Of a DNA stretch of 34,597 bases, positions 1-8,832 are shown in pieces (the stretch's first letter is position 1; each line of letters starts with the position of its first letter). The stretch is from CCY15215 sp039194995 (lineage in GTDB: Bacteria; Cyanobacteriota; Cyanobacteriia; Cyanobacteriales; Spirulinaceae). Location: NCBI GenBank assembly GCA_039194995.1, contig JBCCVR010000057.1, positions 1 through 34,597 on the forward strand. The letters are read 5' to 3'. The translations under genes and the position numbers were made by a program. The notes under the pieces were generated by a model. That model was not told the DNA's origin, made no database searches, and saw only the letters and a list, made by a program, of their open reading frames with translations.

Positions 1-68
1 AAGAAAATTTTTTTAGTTTTTGGTTTCATCATTTGTTTGCGAGTAGATGGAAAATTGTGCCTTTATTT

Positions 69-1424
69 TTAATCTTCCACCTCTCGATCGCGGTCAGAAT
101 TGAAGAAAGTATAAAAAATTGAGGGTTGCAGGCTGGTATATTTAATCACAAGGATACTGAGCCAAATATTCCAAACCACAAGGGTAAAACTGGTCGTCAT
201 GGCTGCGCCGACCATGCCGAATTTAGGGATGGCGATCGCGTTTAATACTAAATTGAGCATGGCACTAAAAGCAAACACGGGCAAAGATTTATTTTGGTAT
301 CCCGTCATGACCATCAAACAGGCGACAGTCCCGCAAAGAGAATCAACCAAACGCCCCGCAACCAGAATCTTCAGAGGCGCGATCGCGGGGAGGAACTCCG
401 AACCAAAAATACTTAAAACAGGAGCGGCAAAGATCAGTAAAAATGACCCGATCGCAACGGAAGGCCAAAAAATCCAAACCGTCACGCGAGAAACAACTCG
501 CTGTAATTCTGCCAGATTGTTTTGCGTATAAAGTATGGCAAAAGCTGGAGCGGCGACAATAATAATAATTTCTAAAACAAATCCGACCCATAAAGCGGTT
601 TTAACGGCAACATTATAAATGCCTGCCGCTTCCGGACTCACCAAGGATCCCACCATAATAATATCGGTTTCGTCTAAGATATAGAGAAAGGCGCGCTGTA
701 ATAGTAAAACGAGGGAAACATTAATCCATTGACGATAGGAATAAACAGCCAAAGCGGGTTGGAGAATTTGTTTGATTCGTTCCCAGAGTAATAATCTTTG
801 AAAAATCAAAATAATTATAAAACTTATTGTGGCGACGGCGATCGCGGGAATGCTTTTCAGTTCGCCATCGATCTGGAAAAGCAAAAAGCCACCGCACAGT
901 ACCAGAAGCGGCCAAAGGACTAAACTGGGAAGATAGGCACTAATAATATCCTCTAAGGCGCGAATGGTTTCTAATTGTAATTGAACCAAGGCTTGTAAGG
1001 GAATTAAGCCAATTCCTAATAATAAAGGCAGGGCATAAGGAGATTGATAATGAGAATTAATCCAGAGAACAACTGCGATCGCAATGCCACATAATAAAAA
1101 ACTCGCCCCCAAAGTCAGAAATAAACTGCCGCGAATAATTCCTCTAGCCAAGCCCCATTCTTGGCTAACGCGATATTGAGAAATCGATCGCAATACCGTG
1201 CGCGGCAAACCCAAACTAGCAGGAATTGCTAACAATAACGACCAAGCAATAACATATTCATAAATTCCGTATTCAGTTCTCCCCATCCAACGTGCTAAAA
1301 AGATTTGTAAGACGTAAATTAAAACTAAACCTGCTGCTTTAATCATTAAAGCAATAGAAGCCTCTTTAGCAAAGATATCTAAACGGACGCTTTGTGAATT
1401 TGGGGAGAGGGGAGATTCAGTCAT
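69..1424 (-). CDS. Wzx/MATE-type polysaccharide (lipid-linked oligosaccharide) flippase
   Basis: The 451-residue product is almost entirely hydrophobic, with about 12 predicted membrane helices. Short charged loops carry the features of the polysaccharide-biosynthesis flippase superfamily: an N-terminal amphipathic stretch, a LARWMGRTEYGIYEY loop after the first helix, and late helices with GAAMTTSFTLVVWN. Family members move undecaprenyl-linked sugar units across the inner membrane for exopolysaccharide, O-antigen or glycan assembly. The length fits the family (400-500). The ATG at 1424 directly precedes the conserved region. No polymerase or ligase gene is adjacent, so the exported glycan is unknown. 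The glycosyltransferase and acetyltransferase at 19.7-21.3 kb are too distant to claim as one operon. The fold assignment is firm; the substrate is inference. Confidence 0.85.
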   Translation of the reverse strand: MTESPLSPNSQSVRLDIFAKEASIALMIKAAGLVLIYVLQIFLARWMGRTEYGIYEYVIAWSLLLAIPASLGLPRTVLRSISQYRVSQEWGLARGIIRGSLFLTLGASFLLCGIAIAVVLWINSHYQSPYALPLLLGIGLIPLQALVQLQLETIRALEDIISAYLPSLVLWPLLVLCGGFLLFQIDGELKSIPAIAVATISFIIILIFQRLLLWERIKQILQPALAVYSYRQWINVSLVLLLQRAFLYILDETDIIMVGSLVSPEAAGIYNVAVKTALWVGFVLEIIIIVAAPAFAILYTQNNLAELQRVVSRVTVWIFWPSVAIGSFLLIFAAPVLSIFGSEFLPAIAPLKILVAGRLVDSLCGTVACLMVMTGYQNKSLPVFAFSAMLNLVLNAIAIPKFGMVGAAMTTSFTLVVWNIWLSILVIKYTSLQPSIFYTFFNSDRDREVED

Positions 1425-1430
1425 ATTTTG

Positions 1431-1451
1431 TTATTGGTTATTGGTTATTGG
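1431..1451. repeat. Short tandem heptanucleotide repeat (TTATTGG x3)
   Basis: Three perfect head-to-tail copies of TTATTGG lie immediately upstream of the flippase start, in the 62-bp spacer that separates it from the alkylsulfatase-like genes. Short tandem heptamers are common in spacers of filamentous cyanobacteria. No function can be read from the sequence. Confidence 0.7.
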
Positions 1452-1486
1452 TTTTACTCAATATGTGCCGAGTTGTTAGATTTTTG

Positions 1487-2824
1487 CTATTCTAATTGTT
1501 TTGTACTGGATAAATAGTAGTGCTTTGCATTACCATTAGCTTGTTGTTTTGCTAATTTTGTAAGTGTTTGCACTCTCAATTTTTTAACTGCTTCTGAGCG
1601 AAACTCTAGCGTCATGAGATAATCAGTGAGTTCCAAAACCCATCGATCGTCTCCATCATCAAAAGCCTCTCGCGTTGCTTGCCAAAGTTGTTCTTTCCCT
1701 CCTGTAAGTCGAGCAATGTGTAAAGCATTATCTAAAGGCGATAGAGGAAATAAATGAGTCGGATTGCCATCAAACCAACCTAAGTAATGACTGTAGATTC
1801 CTCTCACCGTCCAAGAAATTGAGCCAAAATTTTCTTGCAAATAAGGTTTCTTTGCTAATTCTGGTGGTAATTGGACGACTTTTACTAATTCATCGGGGGT
1901 TAAACCGCGATTCATTCCTGCAAGAGTTTGCTCGAAAATAGAAGCAATACCATTACGATAGTTATAAATTGTTTGTTTGATTTTTTCACTTCCGCTTATG
2001 GGTAAAGCATGACCCGATATTAAGTAGTTGGGTTGAATATCTAGTATTTTATCAAGACTGAGAATCCACTGTTGCGGATCTTGATAAGATCCTCGTAGTG
2101 AAGAGAGATAGGGAAATCTAAGATAAAAGTTATCTCCACATAATAATACTTTTTTGTCAGGCAACCAAACATAGAGTTGATCGTCACTTTCTCCCGGTGC
2201 AGCAATTAATTCTAAGGCTATTCCTGCAATATTCAAAGAGATTGTTTCTTCGGAAAATTGACGATTAGGAGGGAGAAAACCATCGGCGATCGCTCCGAAG
2301 GGAAATTGACACCAGATGGGATCTAAGGATTGTATCTCTTCGGGTGATGTAAATGTACCCTGCTGAAAAGGCGATCGCGTGCTATAGATATTTTGCTGTT
2401 GTTTTTCCGTCCCGATGTTTTTAAAATTATCTCTAGCATAAATATTAATGCGATCGCTGTTTACAAAAGCACGAGTACCACCAATGTGATCGTAATGAGA
2501 ATGGGTATAAATTATAGCTTTAACAGGTTTCTGCGTAATTTTTTGAAACTGAGAAAGAACTCTGTTTGCTGATTCTATACTATCTCCAGTATCGACTACA
2601 ATAACGCCATTATTTCCTTCAATCAAAACAATATTTGCTCTCGTGTTGCCAACAGCGACATAAACACCTGATGTTACTTCAATAATTTTGGGTTTACATT
2701 CCCGATAAGAATTGACAAGATTCGCTGCGAAAATAGGCGACATATTGAGTACACAGAAGAACGCGACCAAACTACACAGCTTAAGAATATTTGCGATCGC
2801 ATTTTTACCTAATTTTTCCCTCAT
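1487..2824 (-). CDS. Exported alkylsulfatase-like MBL-fold hydrolase (copy 1 of 3, last in operon)
   Basis: The 445-residue product begins with a signal peptide: hydrophobic residues about 11-33 ending FAA. A metallo-beta-lactamase domain follows, with HxHxDH at H108-H113 (THSHYDHIGG), then APGES and LCGDN (acidic metal ligands) and SGHALP (final His ligand). The C-terminal third (GNPTHLFPLSP onward, with GGKEQLW) resembles the alkylsulfatase dimerisation domain of SdsA1-like enzymes, which hydrolyse alkyl sulfate esters. The usual C-terminal SCP2-like domain is missing, so the protein is about 200 residues shorter than SdsA1. All metal ligands are present, so it is probably active in the periplasm; the substrate is unknown. 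Its ATG overlaps the stop of the upstream paralogue (ATGA), indicating translational coupling. Confidence 0.85.
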   Translation of the reverse strand: MREKLGKNAIANILKLCSLVAFFCVLNMSPIFAANLVNSYRECKPKIIEVTSGVYVAVGNTRANIVLIEGNNGVIVVDTGDSIESANRVLSQFQKITQKPVKAIIYTHSHYDHIGGTRAFVNSDRINIYARDNFKNIGTEKQQQNIYSTRSPFQQGTFTSPEEIQSLDPIWCQFPFGAIADGFLPPNRQFSEETISLNIAGIALELIAAPGESDDQLYVWLPDKKVLLCGDNFYLRFPYLSSLRGSYQDPQQWILSLDKILDIQPNYLISGHALPISGSEKIKQTIYNYRNGIASIFEQTLAGMNRGLTPDELVKVVQLPPELAKKPYLQENFGSISWTVRGIYSHYLGWFDGNPTHLFPLSPLDNALHIARLTGGKEQLWQATREAFDDGDDRWVLELTDYLMTLEFRSEAVKKLRVQTLTKLAKQQANGNAKHYYLSSTKQLE

Positions 2825-4167
2825 TGTTCTAATTGTTTGGCACTAGATACATAATAATTATGTGCACTGACGTTAGTTTCTCGTTCTGCTAATCGTCTTA
2901 GGGTTTTAGCTCTGAGATGCTTGACTTCTTCTGTATGAAATTCTAGCACCATAAGATAATCTGTAAGTTGTAATGTCCATTGATAATCTCCATGACTAAA
3001 AGCTGTTTGCATTGCTTGCCAAAGTTGTTCTTTTCCTCCTGCCAGTCGAACGATACGAGTTGCTTTTTCTAAGGCTGATAAGGGAAAGATATGAGTAGGG
3101 TTGCCATCAAACCAACCTAAATAATGGCTATAGATTCCTCTCACCGTCCAAGCAATGTTACCATCTTTTTCATGAAGATAGGGTGCGCTGACTAATTCCG
3201 GCGGCAACTTGACAACTTCAATTAATTCATCTATGGTTAAGCCTTGAGTTATACCCTCTAAGGTTCGTTCGAGAATAAAGTTCATACTATTGCGATAGTC
3301 TGTCAGAATATGTTGAATTTTATCGGATTCTATAATTGGGAAAGAACGGCTGGGAATGAGATACTCTGGTGCTTCAGCGAGTATTTTGTCGAGAGTGCGA
3401 ACCCAATGCTCGATATTGCGAGAAACTCCGCGAATTGAATAAAGACTGGGAAAGCTGCTGTAAAAATTATCTCCGCATAATAATACTTTTTTATCGGGTA
3501 GCCAAACATAAAGCTCATCTTGACTATCTCCCGGTGCTGCAACTAATTCTAAAGTAATTCCAGCGATATTCAAAGAAACTCTTTCTTGCGCAAAACGATG
3601 ATTAGGAGGTACAAATCCATCTACTCTATGAGTTATCTCTTGCTTACACCACATTTCATTAATAGAAGAGAGTTCTTCCGGATTGAGAAAAAATCCATGC
3701 TTCATTTCATTTCTAGCGCGATTGATAGCCTTGATTTTGCGATCTATAATACCTCCTTTTTGAAAATTGTCCCTAGCGTAGATAGGAATACGATCGTTAG
3801 CTAAAAAAGCTAGTGTTCCCCCAATATGATCGTCATAAGAATGAGTATAAATAATTGCTTGAATGGTTTTTTGCGTGACTTGTTGAAACTGAGAGAGAAC
3901 CTTTTTTGCAGTTTCCAGATTATCTCCTGTATTCACTATGATTGCACCGCTATCACCTTCAATCAGTGTAATATTTGCTCTCGTGTTGCCAACAGAAACA
4001 TAAACACCAGATGTGACTGTAATGATATCAGACTGACATTCCCGATCGGAATTTGTCAGATGTGCAGCGAAAATAGGCGATATATTGAGGACACAGAAGA
4101 ACGCAACTAAAGCACACAGTTTAAAAATATCTACGATCGCATTTTTACCCAATGTCTTTTTCATCAT
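2821..4167 (-). CDS. Degenerate alkylsulfatase-like MBL-fold paralogue (copy 2 of 3), metal ligands lost
   Basis: This 448-residue protein aligns end to end with its two neighbours, including the signal peptide (to about FAA35), MBL domain and dimerisation domain. Metal-site residues conserved in both neighbours are changed. HSHxDH has become H109-S-Y111-D-D-H114, losing the second His. PGES has become PGDS. SGHALP has become P-S273-R274-S-F-P, losing the last His. VVDTGD has become IVNTGD. The reading frame is intact over 1.35 kb, so it is not a simple pseudogene. It may be a non-catalytic partner (these enzymes dimerise) or have acquired another role. ATG at 4167 overlaps the upstream stop in ATGA; a second ATG follows directly at 4164. 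It ends in ATGA with copy 1. Confidence 0.85.
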   Translation of the reverse strand: MMKKTLGKNAIVDIFKLCALVAFFCVLNISPIFAAHLTNSDRECQSDIITVTSGVYVSVGNTRANITLIEGDSGAIIVNTGDNLETAKKVLSQFQQVTQKTIQAIIYTHSYDDHIGGTLAFLANDRIPIYARDNFQKGGIIDRKIKAINRARNEMKHGFFLNPEELSSINEMWCKQEITHRVDGFVPPNHRFAQERVSLNIAGITLELVAAPGDSQDELYVWLPDKKVLLCGDNFYSSFPSLYSIRGVSRNIEHWVRTLDKILAEAPEYLIPSRSFPIIESDKIQHILTDYRNSMNFILERTLEGITQGLTIDELIEVVKLPPELVSAPYLHEKDGNIAWTVRGIYSHYLGWFDGNPTHIFPLSALEKATRIVRLAGGKEQLWQAMQTAFSHGDYQWTLQLTDYLMVLEFHTEEVKHLRAKTLRRLAERETNVSAHNYYVSSAKQLEQ

Positions 4168-5504
4168 TCTAACTGTTTAGCAACAGATAAATAATAATTA
4201 TGTGCATTGCTATTAAGTTCTTGTTCTGCTAACTTTTTTAAAGTTTTTACTTTTAGCTGTGTGACGTTTTCACCATGAAACTCTAAAGCCATTAAATAAT
4301 CTGTTAGTTGTAATACCCACTGATAATTTCCATCCTCAAAAGCCTTCTGCGTCACTTGCCATAATTCTTCTTTTCCACCTGCCAGTTGAGCAATCTTTTG
4401 TGCTTTTTTCTCAGGTGATAAAGGAAATAAATGAGTGGGATTACCATCAAACCAACCTAGATAATGGTTATAAATTCCTCGTACCGTCCAAGGAATTGTA
4501 CCATAAGTTTCCTGAAGATAAGATTTAGTTGCCAATTCTGCCGGAAGTTTCACAACTTCAATTAATTCTTCGGGAGTCAAACCACGATTCATACCCGCAA
4601 GTGTTTGCTGAAAAATAGAGTCGATCCCATTACGATAATCAGTAATAATGCGTTGAATTTTTTCTGCCCCTGAAATGGGTAAAGCATGCCCAGAAATGAG
4701 ATATTCTGGTTTGCGATCGAGGATTTTATCCAAACTGCGACTCCATTGTTGAGGATCTCGATAAGATCCTCGAATTGCGTAGAGATTTGGAAAAGCATTG
4801 TAGTAATTATCCCCACAGATTAAAACTTGTTTATTGGGCAACCAAACATAAAGATGATCTTGACTTTCTCCCGGTGCAGAAATTAATTCTAACGCAATGC
4901 CAGCAATATTGAGAGATAATTGTGTTTCTGCAAAAAAATGAGTTGGAAGCACAAAACCATCACCATTATTTTCTCGTGGTAGTTTGCACCACATTTTATT
5001 AAGAGCAGCGTTTTCTTCAGAGTTTAAAAAAATACCATGCTGCCGTTCGTTTCTCTGGCGATTAATCTGTTGAAGTTTACGATTGTCAATCTTTCCATAT
5101 TGGAAATTAGCTCTAGCGTAAATCTTGGGGCGATCGCTTGTTAAAAATGCCTTTGTCCCGCCAGTATGATCGGAATGAGAATGAGTATAAATAATCGCTT
5201 CGATCGGTTTTTGCGTCACTTCTCGGAACTGAGCAAGAACTCTTGTCGCCGTTACAATATCATCTCCCGTATCGACGACGATCGCTCCATCATCCCCTTC
5301 AATGAGGGTAATATTCGCCCTTGTATTCCCCACCGCGACGTAAACGCCAGATGTCACCTCAAGTACTTTAGGTTGACATTCTCGAGGGGAATTTACTGAA
5401 TTGACTGCTAAAAGAGAGGGGCAATTGAGGAAAAATAATAACCCCAATAACCCCAATAATTTTAGGATATTTGCGATCGCATTTTGATTGAGTGCAAAGT
5501 TCAT
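4164..5504 (-). CDS. Exported alkylsulfatase-like MBL-fold hydrolase (copy 3 of 3, first in operon)
   Basis: The 446-residue product has a signal peptide (hydrophobic core about residues 11-33, ending LLAVNS). Its MBL domain has an intact HxHxDH at H108-H113 (THSHSDHTGG), PGES, ICGDN and SGHALP. An alkylsulfatase-type dimerisation domain follows, with GNPTHLFPLSP and LAGGKEELW. The SCP2-like C-terminus of full alkylsulfatases is absent. It is the promoter-proximal gene of a three-gene run coupled by ATGA overlaps at 4164-4167 and 2821-2824. It should hydrolyse a sulfate ester or related compound in the periplasm, but only the fold and metal site are visible. No sulfur-assimilation genes are adjacent. 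Confidence 0.85.
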   Translation of the reverse strand: MNFALNQNAIANILKLLGLLGLLFFLNCPSLLAVNSVNSPRECQPKVLEVTSGVYVAVGNTRANITLIEGDDGAIVVDTGDDIVTATRVLAQFREVTQKPIEAIIYTHSHSDHTGGTKAFLTSDRPKIYARANFQYGKIDNRKLQQINRQRNERQHGIFLNSEENAALNKMWCKLPRENNGDGFVLPTHFFAETQLSLNIAGIALELISAPGESQDHLYVWLPNKQVLICGDNYYNAFPNLYAIRGSYRDPQQWSRSLDKILDRKPEYLISGHALPISGAEKIQRIITDYRNGIDSIFQQTLAGMNRGLTPEELIEVVKLPAELATKSYLQETYGTIPWTVRGIYNHYLGWFDGNPTHLFPLSPEKKAQKIAQLAGGKEELWQVTQKAFEDGNYQWVLQLTDYLMALEFHGENVTQLKVKTLKKLAEQELNSNAHNYYLSVAKQLE

Positions 5505-5541
5505 CGGAAATTACCGATCGGATTTTTTTCCCAAAAGAATC

Positions 5542-5571
5542 AATAGGATAGTTGTTTTCAGCTATCCTATT
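5542..5571 (-). terminator. Inverted repeat 3' of the radical SAM gene (possible terminator)
   Basis: AATAGGATAG and CTATCCTATT form a perfect 10-bp stem with a 10-nt loop. It lies 10 bp beyond the stop of the radical SAM gene and before the alkylsulfatase-like operon. No clean U-run follows on the minus strand, so factor-independent termination is possible but not certain. Confidence 0.5.
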
Positions 5572-5580
5572 TGTGTGAGC

Positions 5581-6873
5581 TTAATTATGCAGTTTTTTCA
5601 GGTAGTCCGATACGGTCTGCCCGACAAAATCTCCATATAAAATGCCTTTATCCGTGAGGACGACTTCACCATTACCAATGGTAATAAAGCCTTCATTTTC
5701 TAATTGTCCCAAGGGTTCGGCACAGAGAGATTCGAGTTTAAAACCGTATTTGGCTTTAAACTTATCTAAGTCAAAGCGCAAGATCTTCATGCCCAATAAA
5801 ACATCGCGAACCATGAGATCTTGAGCGGTGAATTTATAGCCGCGCACGAGGGGAAGTTCGCTAGAATCAACGATTTCTCCGTATTTATCGAGGTCGCTGG
5901 TATTTTGGAGGAGGAAGTTATCCATGCTGCCGAAAGCAGAAACGCCTAATCCATAAAATTCCATGCCTTGCCAAATGTTATAAATGTATTCGCTGCGATC
6001 GCTATTATTCTTCGTGTAGGTGAAAAAACTCCAAGGAATATAATTCTGGCGAGAAAATTCCCCCATCGCATAGCGCATGAAGCCTTTTTCTTGTTCGGCA
6101 TCGGGTAAATTGATCTTGTCATCCCGCACGCCTTGCTTATAAACGTCAGTATTGGTAAAAGCTTCCATTTGATAGGTGGTGATGCTTTCTACCCCCGTCC
6201 CAATAGCGCAGCGAACGCTCTCCGCCCAAGTTTTGTCAGTTTCTCCAGCCAAACCGCTTAAGAGGTCAATATTAATTGTCCATTTGCCCTCTCCGGCTTT
6301 TTGAGCCATATCGATCGCCCGATAAGCCTGTTTTTCGTTGTGGCCGCGACCGCTCAATTTAATAATATCTTCAACAAAAGACTGAATCCCCATACTCAAG
6401 CGAGTTACTCCCAGTTCTGCGAGGACATTCAGCTTGCTTCTGGAAATTGTGAGAGGTTCGGCTTCGAGAGCGAGTTGCTTGCGGTTCTCGAATTGTTTAA
6501 ACGTATCTCGCAATACGCCAAAAATCTTTTCAAAATGACGTTCTTGCAACAAACTGGGGGTGCCTCCGCCGAAATAGATGGCGTGAATGGTACGATCAGC
6601 TAAGTCAAAGCGATCGCTAACCAGCTTAATTTCTTTACACAGGGCATCAACATAGGAATCGACTTCGGGACGTTCCTTCAAATCGATGGTTTTGTAATAG
6701 CAAAAAGAACACCGTTGGGTACAAAAAGGAATATGGATGTACAAACAAATCGGTTCTGCTTGTAATTTTTCCCCGACGGCAGATCGTTTCCATTTTTTAA
6801 ATGGCGGATAGTTCGGTGTTAAGGGAATCCGCTTGGCATCGAGTTTTGTTTTCGAATCGGCAATAGCAATCAT
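5581..6873 (-). CDS. HemN/HemW-like radical SAM protein in a carrier-protein cassette
   Basis: The 430-residue product has the radical SAM cluster motif CTQRCSFC (C51, C55, C58) inside YIHIPFC, the HemN-family hallmark. It also has GGGTPSLL (102-109), LEAEP, RLSMGIQSF and DLLSGLAGET, and a C-terminal HemN-type helical domain. Relatives include coproporphyrinogen dehydrogenase, the haem chaperone HemW, and HemN-like methylases and cyclopropanases that act on natural products. The gene is third in a same-strand run after a ligase and a carrier protein (66-bp gap). This favours modification of a carrier-bound acyl group over haem synthesis. That role is inference from context. The ATG at 6873 lacks a clear Shine-Dalgarno sequence, but the region is in frame and the N-terminus is plausible. 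Confidence 0.8.
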   Translation of the reverse strand: MIAIADSKTKLDAKRIPLTPNYPPFKKWKRSAVGEKLQAEPICLYIHIPFCTQRCSFCYYKTIDLKERPEVDSYVDALCKEIKLVSDRFDLADRTIHAIYFGGGTPSLLQERHFEKIFGVLRDTFKQFENRKQLALEAEPLTISRSKLNVLAELGVTRLSMGIQSFVEDIIKLSGRGHNEKQAYRAIDMAQKAGEGKWTINIDLLSGLAGETDKTWAESVRCAIGTGVESITTYQMEAFTNTDVYKQGVRDDKINLPDAEQEKGFMRYAMGEFSRQNYIPWSFFTYTKNNSDRSEYIYNIWQGMEFYGLGVSAFGSMDNFLLQNTSDLDKYGEIVDSSELPLVRGYKFTAQDLMVRDVLLGMKILRFDLDKFKAKYGFKLESLCAEPLGQLENEGFITIGNGEVVLTDKGILYGDFVGQTVSDYLKKLHN

Positions 6874-6938
6874 GAGCGTTGGGGTATAGGTAATGAGTAA
6901 TGGTTTATACTAAGATGCGGGCTGGTTTACCCAAAGAG

Positions 6939-7238
6939 TTAAACAACAGCTGCTTCTGGCGATGCTAATTTTTGAGAAACAAATTCGGCCAACACTTTCA
7001 GATTACTAAAATATTCCGGATTGAGTTCTAAATCGGAAAACTCAATCTCAAAATTCTCTTCGATCAAGGAAATCAATTCGACAATGACGATCGAATCGAG
7101 TCCCAATCCTCCCTCAAATAACGAAGCATCTTCGTCAATGTCATCTTTTTTTAAATTGACATCAAGGTCGTCGGCAATGATTGTTTTAAGTTTATCAATG
7201 GTGGTATCAATGGTAGTTTGGCTGGTGGTTTGGCTCAT
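6939..7238 (-). CDS. Stand-alone acyl/peptidyl carrier protein
   Basis: A 99-residue acidic helical protein with the 4'-phosphopantetheine attachment motif GLGLDSIVIVEL (Ser49). A second conserved element, LNPEYFSNLKVLAEFV, matches the last helix of carrier proteins. The first 15 residues are Thr-rich and probably disordered. It differs from the housekeeping AcpP type (GADSLDTVE), so it is probably a pathway-specific carrier. It sits between an adenylate-forming ligase (upstream, 160-bp gap) and a HemN-like radical SAM gene (downstream). The likely sequence of events is that the ligase loads it and the radical SAM enzyme modifies the tethered group. The fold and attachment site are seen directly; the cargo is unknown. 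Confidence 0.85.
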   Translation of the reverse strand: MSQTTSQTTIDTTIDKLKTIIADDLDVNLKKDDIDEDASLFEGGLGLDSIVIVELISLIEENFEIEFSDLELNPEYFSNLKVLAEFVSQKLASPEAAVV

Positions 7239-7398
7239 GACGAATTCTCTTTGTATGAGGTTGTTGTGATGGCGATCGCTACAATCGAACCTGTTATTCG
7301 ATTGAGCCGAAATTCATTAACTTAGGCTTCTTTATAACAAGTTTTCCATCGGAGCGATCGAATTGTAACAGATTTTTAATATTACCTAGTTTGAGAGT

Positions 7399-8832
7399 CT
7401 ATTCTGGCAACATTTGAGTTAATTTTTGGCGGTCTACTTTACCATTAGGGAGTAAAGGCAAAGTTTTTTCAACCAAGATTTCATCGGGAATTGCATGTCT
7501 TACTAAGAGATCGAAACAGCGAGCGCGAATATCCGATGCAGAAACTGTACTCTTGACATTCTTGGCCGGAATGCAATATGCAAATAGTTTTTTGCCGCGT
7601 TGACTTTCACCTTTGGAAACAACCACAACTTTTTCAATTTCTGCGATACTTTCGATTGCTTTCTCGACATCGGTAAAGAACACGAGCAATCCATTCCGAT
7701 TAACGCTATGGTCGCAACGCCCGATCACTTCTAGACCATCTTCCCAAATACGTCCGAAATCTTTGGTGCGAAACCATTCACTTTTCTCTAAAGTAAGGGG
7801 ATGGCCGAGATCGTCAATGTAACCATCAAAACCCCAGTCATGCTGACACCACAGTTCTCCTACGCCTTCCATTCCCTCTACGTCTTCAAGGGATTTGGCT
7901 TCTAGGTGCATTTGCACCCCTGGCATGGGTTGTCCGACGGTGCGATCGCGAACGGCCGGGGAATCCTCCGGACTGGCGGCGGCGATCGCACCCATTTCCG
8001 TGCTGCCATATAATTTCACCAAGCAGCCAAAACGCTCGTTATAAGCCTTAAATGTATCTTCCCGGACGCGATCGCCAGCAGCCACGGTTAGTTTATAAGG
8101 CCGGGGGGAACGGCGACCCCGCAAGAGGGTTTCGCAAAAAATGGGGGTCATGAAGGCGATATTAGGATCGAATTCTCGTTCTCGTTGCAAATAGCGCAAT
8201 AAATTTGCCCCTTTTTGTAAATCGATGGCGGCTCCTGCCATCACTCCCGGTAAGAAGGCCGCACCTAATCCGAACATATGAAAGATCGGCACGGGAATGG
8301 CAATGCGATCGCTTTTCTCGATTTGCAAGCGCTTGAGGCAATTGAGAACATTATGGCGTAATTTTTCTTGTGAGTGAGCGACCAGTTTGGGATTACCCGT
8401 ACTGCCGGAGGTTCGCACGTACAAGGTCGGGATGGCATCGGCGGAGGCAGATTCTCCCTGCCAGCGATCGCTTTCCCAGATTTGCAAAAAGTCTTCGGGG
8501 CGAGGAAACATTTCGTTTCCCAGATCGGTCGTTTCGACAACCCCCAAGCCATAACGACAAAAAGACGGAATATCTGGCTTATTTTCCCCAGAAGCACCCG
8601 CCGCTTTGGGAAATAAGAGAAAGCTATACTCTCGCTCCAATAAGTACAGTAAAACTAGAGCACTGGTTACGGAGTTAACGCACTCTAGAGCCAGTCGATC
8701 TCGGCGATCGATCTTGTGTTCGGCAAAGAGGCGATCGAGTTGCTCGAAAGTTTCGGGAATCTCCGAGTAGGAGCGGGTTAATTGCCCATCTGCCAGCACT
8801 CGATCCGGCAGAGAATTATTGACAAATTTCAT
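7399..8832 (-). CDS. Adenylate-forming acyl/amino-acid ligase (AMP-binding superfamily)
   Basis: This is an ANL-superfamily enzyme of 477 residues from the ATG at 8832. It has the P-loop TSGSTGNPK (about 141-149), the A5 motif YGSTEMG (about 275), TKDFGR (about 356, in place of the usual Y/TGD), GRCD (about 371) and the C-terminal catalytic Lys in LPNGKVDRQKL (about 465). Such enzymes activate a carboxylate with ATP and pass it to CoA or a phosphopantetheine arm. The next gene downstream is a carrier protein, so acyl-carrier ligation is likely. Its compact length and divergent N-terminus do not identify a substrate. A GTG at 8856 would add eight residues; I prefer the ATG. It is the first gene of the cassette, and the 700 bp upstream hold no convincing gene. 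Confidence 0.82.
   Translation of the reverse strand: MKFVNNSLPDRVLADGQLTRSYSEIPETFEQLDRLFAEHKIDRRDRLALECVNSVTSALVLLYLLEREYSFLLFPKAAGASGENKPDIPSFCRYGLGVVETTDLGNEMFPRPEDFLQIWESDRWQGESASADAIPTLYVRTSGSTGNPKLVAHSQEKLRHNVLNCLKRLQIEKSDRIAIPVPIFHMFGLGAAFLPGVMAGAAIDLQKGANLLRYLQREREFDPNIAFMTPIFCETLLRGRRSPRPYKLTVAAGDRVREDTFKAYNERFGCLVKLYGSTEMGAIAAASPEDSPAVRDRTVGQPMPGVQMHLEAKSLEDVEGMEGVGELWCQHDWGFDGYIDDLGHPLTLEKSEWFRTKDFGRIWEDGLEVIGRCDHSVNRNGLLVFFTDVEKAIESIAEIEKVVVVSKGESQRGKKLFAYCIPAKNVKSTVSASDIRARCFDLLVRHAIPDEILVEKTLPLLPNGKVDRQKLTQMLPE

Noticed and set aside
2821..4167. Calling the middle alkylsulfatase-like gene a pseudogene
   Set aside because: There is no frameshift or stop over 448 codons, its signal peptide and ATGA couplings are intact, and only active-site residues are changed. 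Annotated as CDS with lost ligands.
5581..6873. Coproporphyrinogen III dehydrogenase (HemN) proper
   Set aside because: The HemN-family core is present, but the neighbourhood of a carrier protein and ligase and the altered motifs (LEAEP, DLLSGLAGET) do not support a haem role; left as HemN-like.
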